From Haloarcula marina (GTDB lineage: Archaea; Halobacteriota; Halobacteria; Halobacteriales; Haloarculaceae): a stretch of 64,000 nucleotides of DNA. The position numbers and the translations under genes are program-made. This document shows positions 48,724-57,063 of the stretch, piece by piece. Under the pieces are notes generated by a model, which was given only the letters and a program-made list of their open reading frames with translations, was not told the origin of the DNA and did no database searches. Numbering within the stretch: position 1 is the stretch's first letter; every line of letters begins with the position of its first letter. The stretch lies in contig NZ_CP100404.1 in assembly GCF_024218775.1 (NCBI RefSeq), forward strand, positions 3,162,001-3,226,000, read 5' to 3'.

Positions 48724-48860
48724 ACCGGCCACAATCAGGAATTGACGTTTGTTATGGCGGGCGTATCGCGACGCCCGCGCGGACGGTCCTCGGTAGGCCA
48801 ACCGTTGTCGGCGGGTTTCGTCCGCCCGCGCTCGGAATCCCGTTCAGGCGCTCCCGACCC

Positions 48861-49922
48861 TCACTCGGTCTCGTTCGCCGATTCGTTGGCTGGCGTCTCC
48901 GTCGCCGGGACGCTCTCGGGGTCGAGGATGTCGCTCTCGTTTTCGGTGCCGGTCTCCGCTGCGGTTTCCGTCTCGGTCGGCGTCGCCGACGGCGTCGACG
49001 TGCCGTTCTCGGCCGACTCGTTCGGGTTCGATTCGTTCTCGCTCGGCGTGCCGAAGAGGTCCGACTCGTTCACCGAGAGACCGTCGGCATCCGTCTGCTG
49101 ACTGGCGTTCCCGCGCAGGTCCGCGCAGGACTGCGTAGTGATGACCATCGGTTCGGTCATGTTGAGTTGCGTGCGCGTCACGTCGGCGCTCTCGTTTTCG
49201 GTCGCGTTCGACACCACTTCCCAGCGGTCGACCGTGCCGTTGAAGTACTGGCCGAACAGCGCCGCTCGCTCGTTGAACGCCGGGCGAACGGTGACGGTGG
49301 CGTTGTCGGTCATGCCTTCGTACGCGCCGCCGTCGGTGGCGGCGTCGCCCCACGTCCAGTCGACGCGACTCCGGTTGGCGTCGACGAACCACGCGTCGTA
49401 GTTCGACTCACCCTCGTAGTCGTCGTCTCTGACGGCCCACGTCCCGTTCTCGGGGAGGCCGGTGATGTTGAACGAGGCTGACCCGCCCGCGGACGCGTCG
49501 TTACCCTCGTTGCCGTGGACGAACACGAGGCTCAGCGTGTCGTCGGCGGTGTCGGCCGTCCCGTTCGTGTCCGCGTACAGGAACACGATGCTCGTGTTGG
49601 CCCGCTGGAGGTCGGTCGTCCCCTCAGAGCCGTAGGCTTCCCCCGTCGTGTTGGCGTAGGGGTTGTCCGGAATCGGGATGCGGTAATCGTAGAACGTCCG
49701 GACGGACTCGTTGCCCCGAATCGGTGCCATCGGTGTACACTGCTCGCCCTGTACCGCGACGTAGGACTGGTTTCCGGCGACTTGGCTGGCGTTGCCCGCC
49801 TGATTGCCAGAGGTCTGTGCGCCGACGACGCCGGAGAACGGGACGGCGACGACGGCGAGGACGATTGCTATCGTCGCGAGTCGCCGTCCCGGACCAGCGT
49901 CCGAGTTGGAAGTCGATTCCAT
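48861..49922 (-). CDS. Secreted haloarchaeal protein (paralogue 2)
   Basis: 353 residues, with a signal RRLATIAIVLAVVAVPFSGV and the same extracellular domain as paralogue 1: YDYRIPIPDNPYANTTGEAY, LQRANTSIVFLYADTNGTAD, LVFVHGNEGNDASAGGSASF, NERAALFGQYFNGTVDRWEV. Its tail is different: Asn/Glu/Ser/Thr rich with many glycosylation sequons and no acidic minisatellite. The conserved pair of Cys (GEQCTPM and SCADL) is kept. The two genes look like a tandem duplication with diverged C-termini. Start 49922 gives MESTSNSDAGPGRR before the signal helix. Confidence 0.82.
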   Translation of the reverse strand: MESTSNSDAGPGRRLATIAIVLAVVAVPFSGVVGAQTSGNQAGNASQVAGNQSYVAVQGEQCTPMAPIRGNESVRTFYDYRIPIPDNPYANTTGEAYGSEGTTDLQRANTSIVFLYADTNGTADTADDTLSLVFVHGNEGNDASAGGSASFNITGLPENGTWAVRDDDYEGESNYDAWFVDANRSRVDWTWGDAATDGGAYEGMTDNATVTVRPAFNERAALFGQYFNGTVDRWEVVSNATENESADVTRTQLNMTEPMVITTQSCADLRGNASQQTDADGLSVNESDLFGTPSENESNPNESAENGTSTPSATPTETETAAETGTENESDILDPESVPATETPANESANETE

Positions 49923-50024
49923 ATCGGCCCACCGCTCCTGAGAGCGCATTTGTTATACCGAGGGTAGCGAAGCGTAAGCCCGGAGAACCCGACGGAGCGA
50001 ACGCGAAAGCCCGACTTATCCGAT

Positions 50025-50678
50025 TCAGCGGAGCGCAGAAACGAGACTCGCGCCCTCGACGTACACCAGTCCCTGCCGGTCGGCGTACGACCGGGCGGCC
50101 GCCGGGGAGAGCGCGGCCCCGGTTTCGTCGTCGAGCATCTCGCAGACGACGGCGGCGGGCGGTTGGTCGGCCGCGGCGGCGAGGGCGACACCGAACTCGG
50201 TGTGGCCCTCGCGGTCGGCCAAGAGGTCCGGCGCGGCCCGGAGCAAGTGGACGTGGCCGGGCGAGCGGAAGTCGGCGGCGAACGCCTCGGAGTCCGGGTC
50301 GGCGGCGGCCGCGCCGAGTTCGCGGATGGTCAGCGCGCGGTCCTCGTCGGTGATACCGGTGAACGTCTCGCGGTGGTTCACCGTAATCGAGAACGAGGAG
50401 CGCTCGTCGTAGCCGAGTTCGTGGTCGGCCGCCGTCGGGTGTTCGAGCACCTCCTGCATGAACGGGAGTTCGAGTTCGTCGGCGACGGCGTCCGAGAGAG
50501 CGAGACAGACGAGGCCGCCCGCGTCGTTGCGCATCCGAGCGACGGCCCCGGCGTCGACGCTCGCCGCGGGGTAGACGATGTCCGTCTCGCCCTCGCGGTC
50601 GGCGGCGTCGTGAATCAACACGGGTTCGCCGCGGGCGAAAGCGGCGACGGCGTCGGCCTTCGCCTCACTCCGAGACAT
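50025..50678 (-). CDS. ribB: 3,4-dihydroxy-2-butanone-4-phosphate synthase
   Basis: A 217-residue RibB that makes the four-carbon riboflavin precursor from ribulose 5-phosphate. The active-site loop is [72 protein letters not shown] and [17 protein letters not shown] are all family motifs. It overlaps rbkR by 14 bases and is the second gene of the riboflavin operon. Confidence 0.95.
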   Translation of the reverse strand: MSRSEAKADAVAAFARGEPVLIHDAADREGETDIVYPAASVDAGAVARMRNDAGGLVCLALSDAVADELELPFMQEVLEHPTAADHELGYDERSSFSITVNHRETFTGITDEDRALTIRELGAAAADPDSEAFAADFRSPGHVHLLRAAPDLLADREGHTEFGVALAAAADQPPAAVVCEMLDDETGAALSPAAARSYADRQGLVYVEGASLVSALR

Positions 50679-51363
50679 GGACAGTCACCTCGTCGCCGTC
50701 TGCCAGTTCGAGCACGTCGCGGAGTTTCTCCGGTGCGATGACCTCCAGTTGTTCCTCGCCGTGGTGGGTCCGTTCGGGCGCGATGACGTGGGCGGGTTCG
50801 TACTCGCCGTCGCCGCTCTCGACGGACACCGGGTAGCAGTACGCCGGGCCGTAGGTGCGTTCGTCGTCCTCCCAGCCCTCGATGGTGACCGGTTCCAGCG
50901 CGCCGAGTCGCGCGCGCTTACGGACGCTGTCCTCGGTGAGTTCGACGTTCAACGTTCCCGCGTAGGGTTCGTACCCCAGTCGGTCGATGAACTGCTCCAT
51001 GTAGCCCGGAAGCGTGATGTAGTGTCGCCCCTCGCCCATGCCCGAGGTGACGATGCCGCGCAGGTCGACGCTGGCGTCGGTCTCGAAGATACGACGGTAG
51101 TCAGCGTATTCGGACTGCAGTCGGTGTTCGCCAGCCGCGGTGATGCGGACGTCCTGCCCGTCGCTGACCATCGTCCGTTCGAGGAGTCCGGCGTCGTCGA
51201 GGCGCTGGAGGCGTCGGGACGCCGTCTGGTTCGACGCGTCCAGTCGCGCTGCCAACTCCCCGCAGGAGACGCGGGTCGGTTCGTCCAACGCCCCGTCGAG
51301 CGCGAGCAGTTTCAGCGTCGCGAGTTCGTCGCGACCCACCGCCTGTCCCGTTGACTCAGCCAT
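50665..51363 (-). CDS. rbkR: RbkR: HTH regulator fused to CTP-dependent riboflavin kinase
   Basis: 232 residues in two parts. The N-terminal winged helix ([40 protein letters not shown]) would bind operators of riboflavin genes. The C-terminal archaeal kinase makes FMN from riboflavin and CTP ([56 protein letters not shown]). This matches the known archaeal RbkR, whose DNA binding is controlled by FMN/riboflavin. It heads the rbkR-ribB pair, so autoregulation is expected. The AT-rich gcttatcc about 28 bases upstream of ATG 51363 is its likely TATA box. Confidence 0.93.
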   Translation of the reverse strand: MAESTGQAVGRDELATLKLLALDGALDEPTRVSCGELAARLDASNQTASRRLQRLDDAGLLERTMVSDGQDVRITAAGEHRLQSEYADYRRIFETDASVDLRGIVTSGMGEGRHYITLPGYMEQFIDRLGYEPYAGTLNVELTEDSVRKRARLGALEPVTIEGWEDDERTYGPAYCYPVSVESGDGEYEPAHVIAPERTHHGEEQLEVIAPEKLRDVLELADGDEVTVHVSE

Positions 51364-51829
51364 GGGCCGACCTATGCGGCCGATTCGGATAAGCATACCG
51401 AACGTGAGATGCATTCCAGAACTGGAACGGTGGAGAACGGAGCGGCAGTTGTTCCGTATCGTCCCTGCGGACGCCAGCGGTGTCAGTCTTTGCGTTTCCG
51501 ACTGTAGACAGGTGATGCCCATCGATAGCGCCGTATTTCGTCCGATATTCAGATATTGTCGAGCTTAGTTCATATCTAACGCCATATTTGACATAGATAG
51601 TAATAAAGAACGCCAATATGTCCACATATATCGGTTGAGCTTGTTTTTATATCTGTGAAATCGCCATCAAACATGCAGATATGCATATATGGAGGTAGTA
51701 AATAGGGAGATTTTACAGTCGCGTACAGAACTCGCACATTCCCGAGTAGGTTGTGCCGAAATACACACATCACGAACTCAATGGAGGCAGACTATTCCAG
51801 CGGCGAACGGTCCGCTCGACTGCAGAACT
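51364..51829. other. 466-base intergenic region with a strongly AT-rich core
   Basis: No convincing gene. From about 51540 to 51720 the DNA is far more AT-rich than anything nearby. It contains a diverged direct repeat (gagcttagttcatatct at 51561, gagcttgtttttatatct at 51636) and a palindrome atatgcatat (51679-51688). A short frame from 51689 is open but has poor codon bias. It could hold a small RNA, a binding region, or the remnant of foreign DNA. Confidence 0.5.
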
Positions 51830-52003
51830 ATGGCCCTCGACAGCATCTGTTCACACGTGGCGACGCCGACCTTCGGGTACATCGTCGCCGCAGGCCTCGA
51901 ACAGGCAATTCACTACGTCGAGTCGGTGTGGTTCGACGCGGCCGTGTTCGCGTATCTGGTCGACCGCGACGGCGGTAATCGGCGGCCACCGGCGAGCGCG
52001 TAG
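51830..52003 (+). CDS. Small hypothetical protein
   Basis: 57 residues, MALDSICSHVATPTFGYIVA..., ending RDGGNRRPPASA. Its codons have the high-GC third positions of real genes here, whereas the open frame upstream does not. This is why the ATG at 51830 is chosen. One moderately hydrophobic stretch (FGYIVAAGLEQAIHYV) is visible but no domain. It may be part of a haloarchaeal small-protein family or a degraded gene. Confidence 0.4.
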   Translation: MALDSICSHVATPTFGYIVAAGLEQAIHYVESVWFDAAVFAYLVDRDGGNRRPPASA

Positions 52004-52043
52004 TTGCAGGAACGCTAACATATCGTGTGGTCGTACCTCCGGT

Positions 52044-52679
52044 ATGGCATCGACAGACACGCTCGTCTCGATACCGGTCGACGGCGTCGAACTCGAAGGC
52101 GAACTCGTGATTCCACCCGAAGCCAGGGGTATCGTCGTCTTCGCCCACGGAAGCGGGAGCAGTCGAAAGAGCCCCCGCAACACCTTCGTCGCGGAGGTGT
52201 TGGCGCGACACGGCCTCGGGACGCTCCTGTTCGACCTGCTGACCGAGGCGGAGGATCAGACCCGCGAGACCCGCTTCGACATCGACCTGCTCACCGAGCG
52301 ACTGCTCGCGGCGACGGAGTGGCTTCGTGAGCGACCCGACACCGAAACCCTGTCCCTCGGCTACTTCGGCGCGAGTACCGGCGCGGCCGCGGCGCTCCGG
52401 GCCGCCGCCCGGCGCGACGACGTGGCCGCCGTCGTCTCGCGAGGTGGCCGGGTCGACCTCGCGAGCGAGCAGTTGCCCGCGGTGGCCGCCGCGACGCTGT
52501 TCGTCGTCGGCGGCGCGGACACGCAGGTGCTGGCGCTCAACCGCGAGGCGTACGCGGCGTTGTCCGGACCGAAGGACCTGCAGGTCGTCGCGGGGGCGGG
52601 CCACCTCTTCGACGGCCCCGGTGAACTGGAAGCGGTGGCCGACCTCGCGGCGTCGTGGTTCGAGCGCCAGCTGGGGTGA
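52044..52679 (+). CDS. Dienelactone hydrolase-like alpha/beta hydrolase
   Basis: A 211-residue alpha/beta-hydrolase. The oxyanion strand is GIVVFAHGSGSSRKSPRNTF. The nucleophile position reads LGYFGASTGAAAALRAAARR, where Ser in G-A-S-T-G is the likely catalytic residue. The acid is near FVVGGADTQVLALN and the His near VVAGAGHLFDGPGELEAV. Similar proteins are annotated phosphoribosyltransferase-associated hydrolases or dienelactone hydrolases. The substrate is unknown. ctaacatat about 27 bases upstream is the likely promoter. Confidence 0.85.
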   Translation: MASTDTLVSIPVDGVELEGELVIPPEARGIVVFAHGSGSSRKSPRNTFVAEVLARHGLGTLLFDLLTEAEDQTRETRFDIDLLTERLLAATEWLRERPDTETLSLGYFGASTGAAAALRAAARRDDVAAVVSRGGRVDLASEQLPAVAAATLFVVGGADTQVLALNREAYAALSGPKDLQVVAGAGHLFDGPGELEAVADLAASWFERQLG

Positions 52680-52743
52680 GAGCCTTCCAGAGACCGGTCG
52701 GATGGCCCAATCGTTCTTGATGCGTGCCCGCGTAGGGACAGGT

Positions 52744-53160
52744 ATGGCAGCGAGCGACAGAACGCAACTCCGGCGCGTCCGCGAACAACTCGACGGCTGG
52801 ACTTACGCGGCACGCGACAGCGCCTACGCCGACCTCTTCGAGGGGGCGTCCGCGGTACTGACCGACGAGGAACTCGCCCTCCTCGACAGAATCGACGCCG
52901 ACATGGTCCGGCGGACCGGCGACGGCCTCTGGAACGCCGACGAGTACGGCATCGTCACCGCGGGCGGTGCCGACGACGGTCCCGCCGTCGTCTGTATCGC
53001 CCATCCGGAGATTCCCTACGACGGCTATCGCGGCGAGGAGAGCCTGGACGAACCGACCCGCGAGCAACTCAACGACGTGCTCTGGGACTACGCCGAGCGA
53101 GTGACGCGCTACCTCCAGACCGAACTCGACGCGTTCTTCGATCAGATGGAGCGGGGCTGA
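52744..53160 (+). CDS. Haloarchaeal protein of unknown function
   Basis: 138 residues: helical N-terminus (RTQLRRVREQLDGWTYAARD), then FEGASAVLTDEELALLDRID and a conserved-looking GPAVVCIAHPEIPYDGYRGE. The C-terminal helix is LDEPTREQLNDVLWDYAERV. No named family was recognised. It is cytoplasmic and acidic, and lies 64 bases after the hydrolase on the same strand. Confidence 0.65.
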   Translation: MAASDRTQLRRVREQLDGWTYAARDSAYADLFEGASAVLTDEELALLDRIDADMVRRTGDGLWNADEYGIVTAGGADDGPAVVCIAHPEIPYDGYRGEESLDEPTREQLNDVLWDYAERVTRYLQTELDAFFDQMERG

Positions 53161-53223
53161 GGCGGTTCTGGAACCGCTGTCGCCGGGCGAGGAACTGTCA
53201 GCGACGCGGTCCACTCGCCGACC

Positions 53224-53520
53224 ATGACGGACCTCCCCGACCCGAAGTTCGTCGGCTTGGAGGGCGAGTACTATCACGCGCGCTTTCGCGACCCTGACGA
53301 GTTCAGCGAGATTCGGACGCCCGATTGGGCCACGAACGTCGCCACGGACGGCGCCCCGGGGAGCAAAATCCGCACCGGGCGACGGAGCGGGAGCGACGAG
53401 TGGGTCCTCCGATCGGTCCTGATTCCGAACGCCGCCGGGAGACCGAACGCACGGTCGCAGGCCCGGACCATCCTCGGAAAATCGAGACGTGACTCACCGC
53501 GAGACGGCGGGATGGGGTGA
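53224..53520 (+). CDS. Haloarchaeal protein of unknown function, 3' overlap with rtcA
   Basis: 98 residues, MTDLPDPKFVGLEGEYYHAR..., with FSEIRTPDWATNVATDGAPG and SDEWVLRSVLIPNAAGRPNA. The first 80 residues look like a conserved haloarchaeal small protein. The last nine codons lie in 27 bases antisense to the rtcA terminus and read SRRDSPRDGGMG-like sequence, so the original stop may have been lost. No domain function is known. Confidence 0.6.
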   Translation: MTDLPDPKFVGLEGEYYHARFRDPDEFSEIRTPDWATNVATDGAPGSKIRTGRRSGSDEWVLRSVLIPNAAGRPNARSQARTILGKSRRDSPRDGGMG

Positions 53521-54531
53521 CGCCTCGACCACCGCCGGACCGTCCTCACCGCCGACGATTCCGATATCCGCACCGAACCGCCGTAACACGTCGAGATTGG
53601 TCCGCACGTGCGACGTGACCCGTGGGACGCGGAGGCGGCCGCCCGCCAGCGCGAGGAACACGAGCAACTGGTCGCCCATGTGCTCGTCGACCGGCGCGCC
53701 GTTCTCGTGGGCCGTCAGAAATCGGTCGACCGCCCCGTCGGCGACGGCCTCCGACGTGCGGCCGCGTTCGCCGAGCGCGTCGACGCCGAGACGCGTTCCC
53801 TCGTAGACGCCACAGAGCAGGAGCGACGACCCCGCCGAGTGCGTCTCGGCGTACTCGACGGCGCGGACCTCGGCCGAGAAACCGGCGGCGGCGAGGCGGT
53901 CGCTCGCCTGCGTCGCCTGTCGGGCGGCCACCGAGCGGTCTTCGAGGACCGCCGCGGCCTTCGAGTAGATGTCGACCCGGTCCAGTGCGCCGCGGTCGGT
54001 GAGTTCGACCGGTGCGAGCGACGAGTCGCCGGTACTGAGCGTCGCCCGCCCGCCGCCAGCGGGGTAATAACCCGTTCGGCCGAGCGAAATCCGGGCGTCG
54101 ACGCCGAAACGAGCGAGCAGTGGCAGTTTCACGTGGCGGTAGTACGCGACGGTCGGTGCCCACTTCACGTCGGTCCCGCCGGTCGCGGTGAGCGCGTACG
54201 GGCCGTCGTCGAGGACCGCAATCGGTAACAGCGTATCGAACAGGAGCGTCACGCTGCCCGCCGTCGCCACGGCCGCCGTCAGTGTTCGCGTGCGCGACGC
54301 GCCAGGTCGGAACGTCAGCGTCGGCGACCCGAGTTCGGCACCGCGAACCGTGGCCTCACAGCACTCGGCGGCGAGCGTCACGGCCGCGAGGTGCTGTGGC
54401 CGGAGGCCCGGCGTCGGCCGCGCGCCGCGAACGTGGTCGATGCGAAACGGCGTGTCCGTGACGACGGCCAGACTCAGCGCGGTTCGGAGGAGTTGCCCGC
54501 CGCCTTCGGTTCCGTCGATGCGGAGCGTCAC
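53494..54531 (-). CDS. rtcA: RNA 3'-terminal phosphate cyclase
   Basis: A 345-residue RtcA that converts RNA 3'-phosphates to 2',3'-cyclic ends with ATP. IDGTEGGGQLLRTALSLAVV, ARPTPGLRPQHLAAVTLAAE, GYYPAGGGRATLSTG and APVDEHMGDQLLVFLALAGG are hallmarks; the His (about residue 284) in the last forms the adenylate intermediate. The GTG start at 54531 is preferred: family members begin T/V-L-R-I-D-G, and an AT-rich agctatag lies about 35 bases upstream. A GTG at 54561 adds only ten residues. ThpR (16 kb) acts on the product class, but the genes are not linked. Confidence 0.93.
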   Translation of the reverse strand: MTLRIDGTEGGGQLLRTALSLAVVTDTPFRIDHVRGARPTPGLRPQHLAAVTLAAECCEATVRGAELGSPTLTFRPGASRTRTLTAAVATAGSVTLLFDTLLPIAVLDDGPYALTATGGTDVKWAPTVAYYRHVKLPLLARFGVDARISLGRTGYYPAGGGRATLSTGDSSLAPVELTDRGALDRVDIYSKAAAVLEDRSVAARQATQASDRLAAAGFSAEVRAVEYAETHSAGSSLLLCGVYEGTRLGVDALGERGRTSEAVADGAVDRFLTAHENGAPVDEHMGDQLLVFLALAGGRLRVPRVTSHVRTNLDVLRRFGADIGIVGGEDGPAVVEASPHPAVSR

Positions 54532-54629
54532 GAGTCGCGTGCCGGTTGGGCCGGGACGCACCTATAGCTAGCCCGTCTGGCGGAAAGCGGCGGTACCCGC
54601 GACGGACGACGCCGATACGACGGGGTTAC

Positions 54630-54703
54630 CGCGACGGTATCGGCCCTATTACGATAACACGCGTACGTCCGTTAGGTTTCGATAGGATGCCGTTACCGTC
54701 GCG
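54630..54703. other. 15-base inverted repeat with 44-base loop
   Basis: cgcgacggtatcggc (54630-54644) and gccgttaccgtcgcg (54689-54703) are reverse complements with one mismatch. The element occupies most of the 186-base spacer between the rtcA start and the next minus-strand gene. It could be a transcription terminator for that gene or a structured element in the rtcA leader. Confidence 0.5.
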
Positions 54704-54717
54704 ACCACCCACCGCGC

Positions 54718-55032
54718 TCAGTCGTACTCCATCCGCTGTAGGTCGTACCGGTAGGTCCGTCCGTCCGTCTTGACCACCAGACGGTAGCCCTCCGCCGTCT
54801 GTTCGAGCCTATCGAAGTGGTGGCCGAGGTTCCCCGGATTGAGTGACGGCGACTGCTCGTCGAGGCCGAAAAACAGCGTCGCCGTCGGGTGGCGCACCTC
54901 GTCGACCTGTCGCACTTCGACAGCGAGGAGCGTCCCCCGGTCCCGAATATCGACGTTCCCCGTGAGTTCCCACGTGTGGTCGCGGTACCGCACCTGCTTC
55001 TTGCCGAGTTCGGCTAACTGTGTCTCGACCAT
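54718..55032 (-). CDS. Small haloarchaeal protein of unknown function
   Basis: 104 residues, VETQLAELGKKQVRYRDHTW at the start and TYRYDLQRMEYD at the end. The sequence alternates strands (LLAVEVRQVDEVRHPTATLF, GYRLVVKTDGRTYRYDL), suggesting a beta-barrel or beta-sandwich. No family name was recognised. The start at 55032 is divergent from the second UspA gene. Confidence 0.68.
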   Translation of the reverse strand: MVETQLAELGKKQVRYRDHTWELTGNVDIRDRGTLLAVEVRQVDEVRHPTATLFFGLDEQSPSLNPGNLGHHFDRLEQTAEGYRLVVKTDGRTYRYDLQRMEYD

Positions 55033-55128
55033 ACACCTGACTTATCGTTGACACCATATCCGCTTTTCGGCGGCGACTCCTCGGACCGGCGGAAGCGTAT
55101 TTGTGTCACCGCTTCGAACGGTAGTGTG

Positions 55129-55548
55129 ATGAGCCAGTACGAGACGATTCTCGTCCCCACCGACGGTAGCGAACACGCAGAGAAGGCGGCAGAAGTCGCG
55201 TTCCGCCTAGCCGAGGAGAACGACGCCGTCGTCCACACCCTCTTCGTCGTCGACACGCACCTCTACGGCGAACCCGCGTTGGGGAGCGTCGCGATGTTCA
55301 TCGACGAACTCGACACGGAAGGGTCCGACCTCCTCTCGGAACTGGTCGGCCGCGCCAACGAACGCGGTATCGTCGTCGAACGAGCGGTCAGACACGGCGA
55401 ACCCGCCGAACTCATCGTCGACTACGCCGACGAAATCGAGGCAGACCTCCTCGTGATGGGTCATCAGGGCCACTCGCACCGCCGACAGCGAGGCAGTATC
55501 GTCGAGCGAGTCTTGGACGACACCGACCGCCACGTCCTCGTCATCTGA
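55129..55548 (+). CDS. Universal stress protein (UspA family, second copy)
   Basis: 139 residues: YETILVPTDGSEHAEKAAEV opens the domain and LLVMGHQGHSHRRQRGSIVE carries the nucleotide-binding loop (G-x-x-G ... G-S), with DTDRHVLVI as final strand. It belongs to a different subgroup from the 3.1-kb copy (loop length and HQGHS). A cytoplasmic ATP-binding dimer is likely. It converges with twy1 across a 263-base region. Confidence 0.9.
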   Translation: MSQYETILVPTDGSEHAEKAAEVAFRLAEENDAVVHTLFVVDTHLYGEPALGSVAMFIDELDTEGSDLLSELVGRANERGIVVERAVRHGEPAELIVDYADEIEADLLVMGHQGHSHRRQRGSIVERVLDDTDRHVLVI

Positions 55549-55811
55549 GAGTTTTCAGAGAGTCGCTGTTCGTTCCGGACGCACCCGTGTGCGACGGTCC
55601 AGAGAGCGGTGTGACCGTCTCCGGTATTTCGGTTCGAATCCGACAGTCAGTGCCATAAATACGCTGTTTTCAGTGACATATACCCGCAAGTACAGACAAT
55701 ACTGGCGAATATACCCGCATAAACTGCTTCCTTCGCCACAAGGCCGGACTGCGGTGAGTGCGTCCAGAGCACGACGGCTTCCAGCGAGGCGGACGCGCCG
55801 ACCGACCGTAC
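55549..55811. other. Convergent intergenic region with hairpin and direct repeat
   Basis: 263 bases between the ends of uspA and twy1. gacggtc/gaccgtc (55593-55599 and 55613-55619) form a hairpin. ggttcgaatccgac (55631 on) resembles a tRNA T-arm, but no acceptor or anticodon stem can be folded. An AT-rich part holds atatacccgca twice (55678 and 55709, 31 bases apart). No gene recognised. Confidence 0.5.
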
Positions 55812-56792
55812 TCAGTACTCGACTAGCGCGTCGCGCTCCCAGAACTCGCTTCCCTTCTCCAGTTTCGGAACCCACGTGTTCTTTTCGCGGGCGAGCATCG
55901 CCACGCGGGACTCCTCGACTTCCTTGAGCGTGCCGTGGTCGGGGAGGTACGCGCCCATCTCCTCGGTGAACGCCCGGACTTCCTCGTGGCTGGGCATCGA
56001 GTCGCGGTCAAGCCGACCCCGCGAGTGGCCGACGTGCATGTACGCCTTCATCTCGACGAAGTCGGCGTCCGCCCGGTCGCACATCGCCGCGTACCACTCC
56101 GGATGATGCATGTTGTGGTCCTTGACGAGCGTCGTTCGAATGACCGTCCGCGTCTCGTCTTTCTCGGCGAGGACGTCGAGAGTGTCTATCAGCGAGTCCC
56201 ACGCGTCGTCCTCGACGGCTTTCACCGTCTCGTCGAAGGTCCCTCTGTCGGGCGCGTCGACGGAGACGTACAGTTGCGTCGGGTCGCACTCGGCGAGCAT
56301 CTCCGGATTGGTCCCGTTCGAGACGAGGAACGTGGTGATGTCCCGGTCGTGGAACTCCTCGATGAGTTCCGGGAGGTAGGGGTACAGCGTCGGTTCGCCG
56401 TCCAGCGAGATGGCGACGTGACGCGGTTCCATCGCCTGTTCGAACACCTCGCGGGGCACCTCCTCGTTGCCGCCGAATCCCGAGAGGAGGCGTTTCTGGA
56501 GTTCCACGGAGGCGTCGGCGACGGCCGCCGGGTCGTCCCACTCCACGTCGCCGAGTTCGTAGGCGTGGCCCGCGTGGTCGCGCCAGCAGAAGACGCAGCG
56601 CTCGTTGCACTTGACGACCGGCGTCATCTGGATACAGCGGTGGGACTCGATGCCGTAGAAGATGTACTTATAGCACTTCCCCTCCCCGCGGAGAGCGTTT
56701 TTCGTCCAGCCACAGGTCTGGGCCGCGGTGTGGTTCTCGCTGTGGTAGGCCGGGTCCGAGACCTGTTTCGGACCGTCGTCGGACTCGCTCAT
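55812..56792 (-). CDS. twy1: 4-demethylwyosine synthase TYW1
   Basis: A 326-residue radical-SAM enzyme that builds the tricyclic base of wyosine at G37 of tRNA-Phe from pyruvate. The SAM cluster is in VVKCNERCVFCWRDHAGHAY (CxxxCxxC). The N-terminal Cys pair (QTCGWTKNALRGEGKCYKYI) and RHVAISLDGEPTLYPYLPEL, FLVSNGTNPEMLAECDPTQL and THVGHSR-like YMHVGHSRGRLDRDSMPSHE are family features. The start at 56792 (MSESDDGPKQVSDPAYHSEN) is the family N-terminus; the open frame extends further only as shadow of the divergent SDR. Confidence 0.95.
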   Translation of the reverse strand: MSESDDGPKQVSDPAYHSENHTAAQTCGWTKNALRGEGKCYKYIFYGIESHRCIQMTPVVKCNERCVFCWRDHAGHAYELGDVEWDDPAAVADASVELQKRLLSGFGGNEEVPREVFEQAMEPRHVAISLDGEPTLYPYLPELIEEFHDRDITTFLVSNGTNPEMLAECDPTQLYVSVDAPDRGTFDETVKAVEDDAWDSLIDTLDVLAEKDETRTVIRTTLVKDHNMHHPEWYAAMCDRADADFVEMKAYMHVGHSRGRLDRDSMPSHEEVRAFTEEMGAYLPDHGTLKEVEESRVAMLAREKNTWVPKLEKGSEFWERDALVEY

Positions 56793-57063
56793 TGGGACTT
56801 CATCGCAGTCCAGTCTCAAACAACCTTTCGTCTGAGCGGGGATAGCGAACGGCGACAGAGAGACCGGGGAGAACGGGCCGTTTCGGCGGGCTACGAGACG
56901 GGGTCGACATTCGGACGAGAGGCTATCTTCAAGACCGCATTTTTGTATGTAGATAGCCCAAATATGTGAACGTATTCGCCAATACGGACATTCGTACGGA
57001 CGCTCTGTCGCTCCGGTCCCGTGTGGGGAAACGCATTTGTTCGACGGTGCCTTCAGCGGGAGC

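Noticed and set aside
51689-51829. Upstream extension of the 57-residue small protein
   Set aside because: Third positions are not GC-biased and the sequence lies in the AT-rich core, so the coding start was placed at 51830.
55600-55660. tRNA gene with T-loop ggttcgaatcc
   Set aside because: No matching acceptor strand, D-arm or anticodon stem upstream; only a remnant or a chance match remains.
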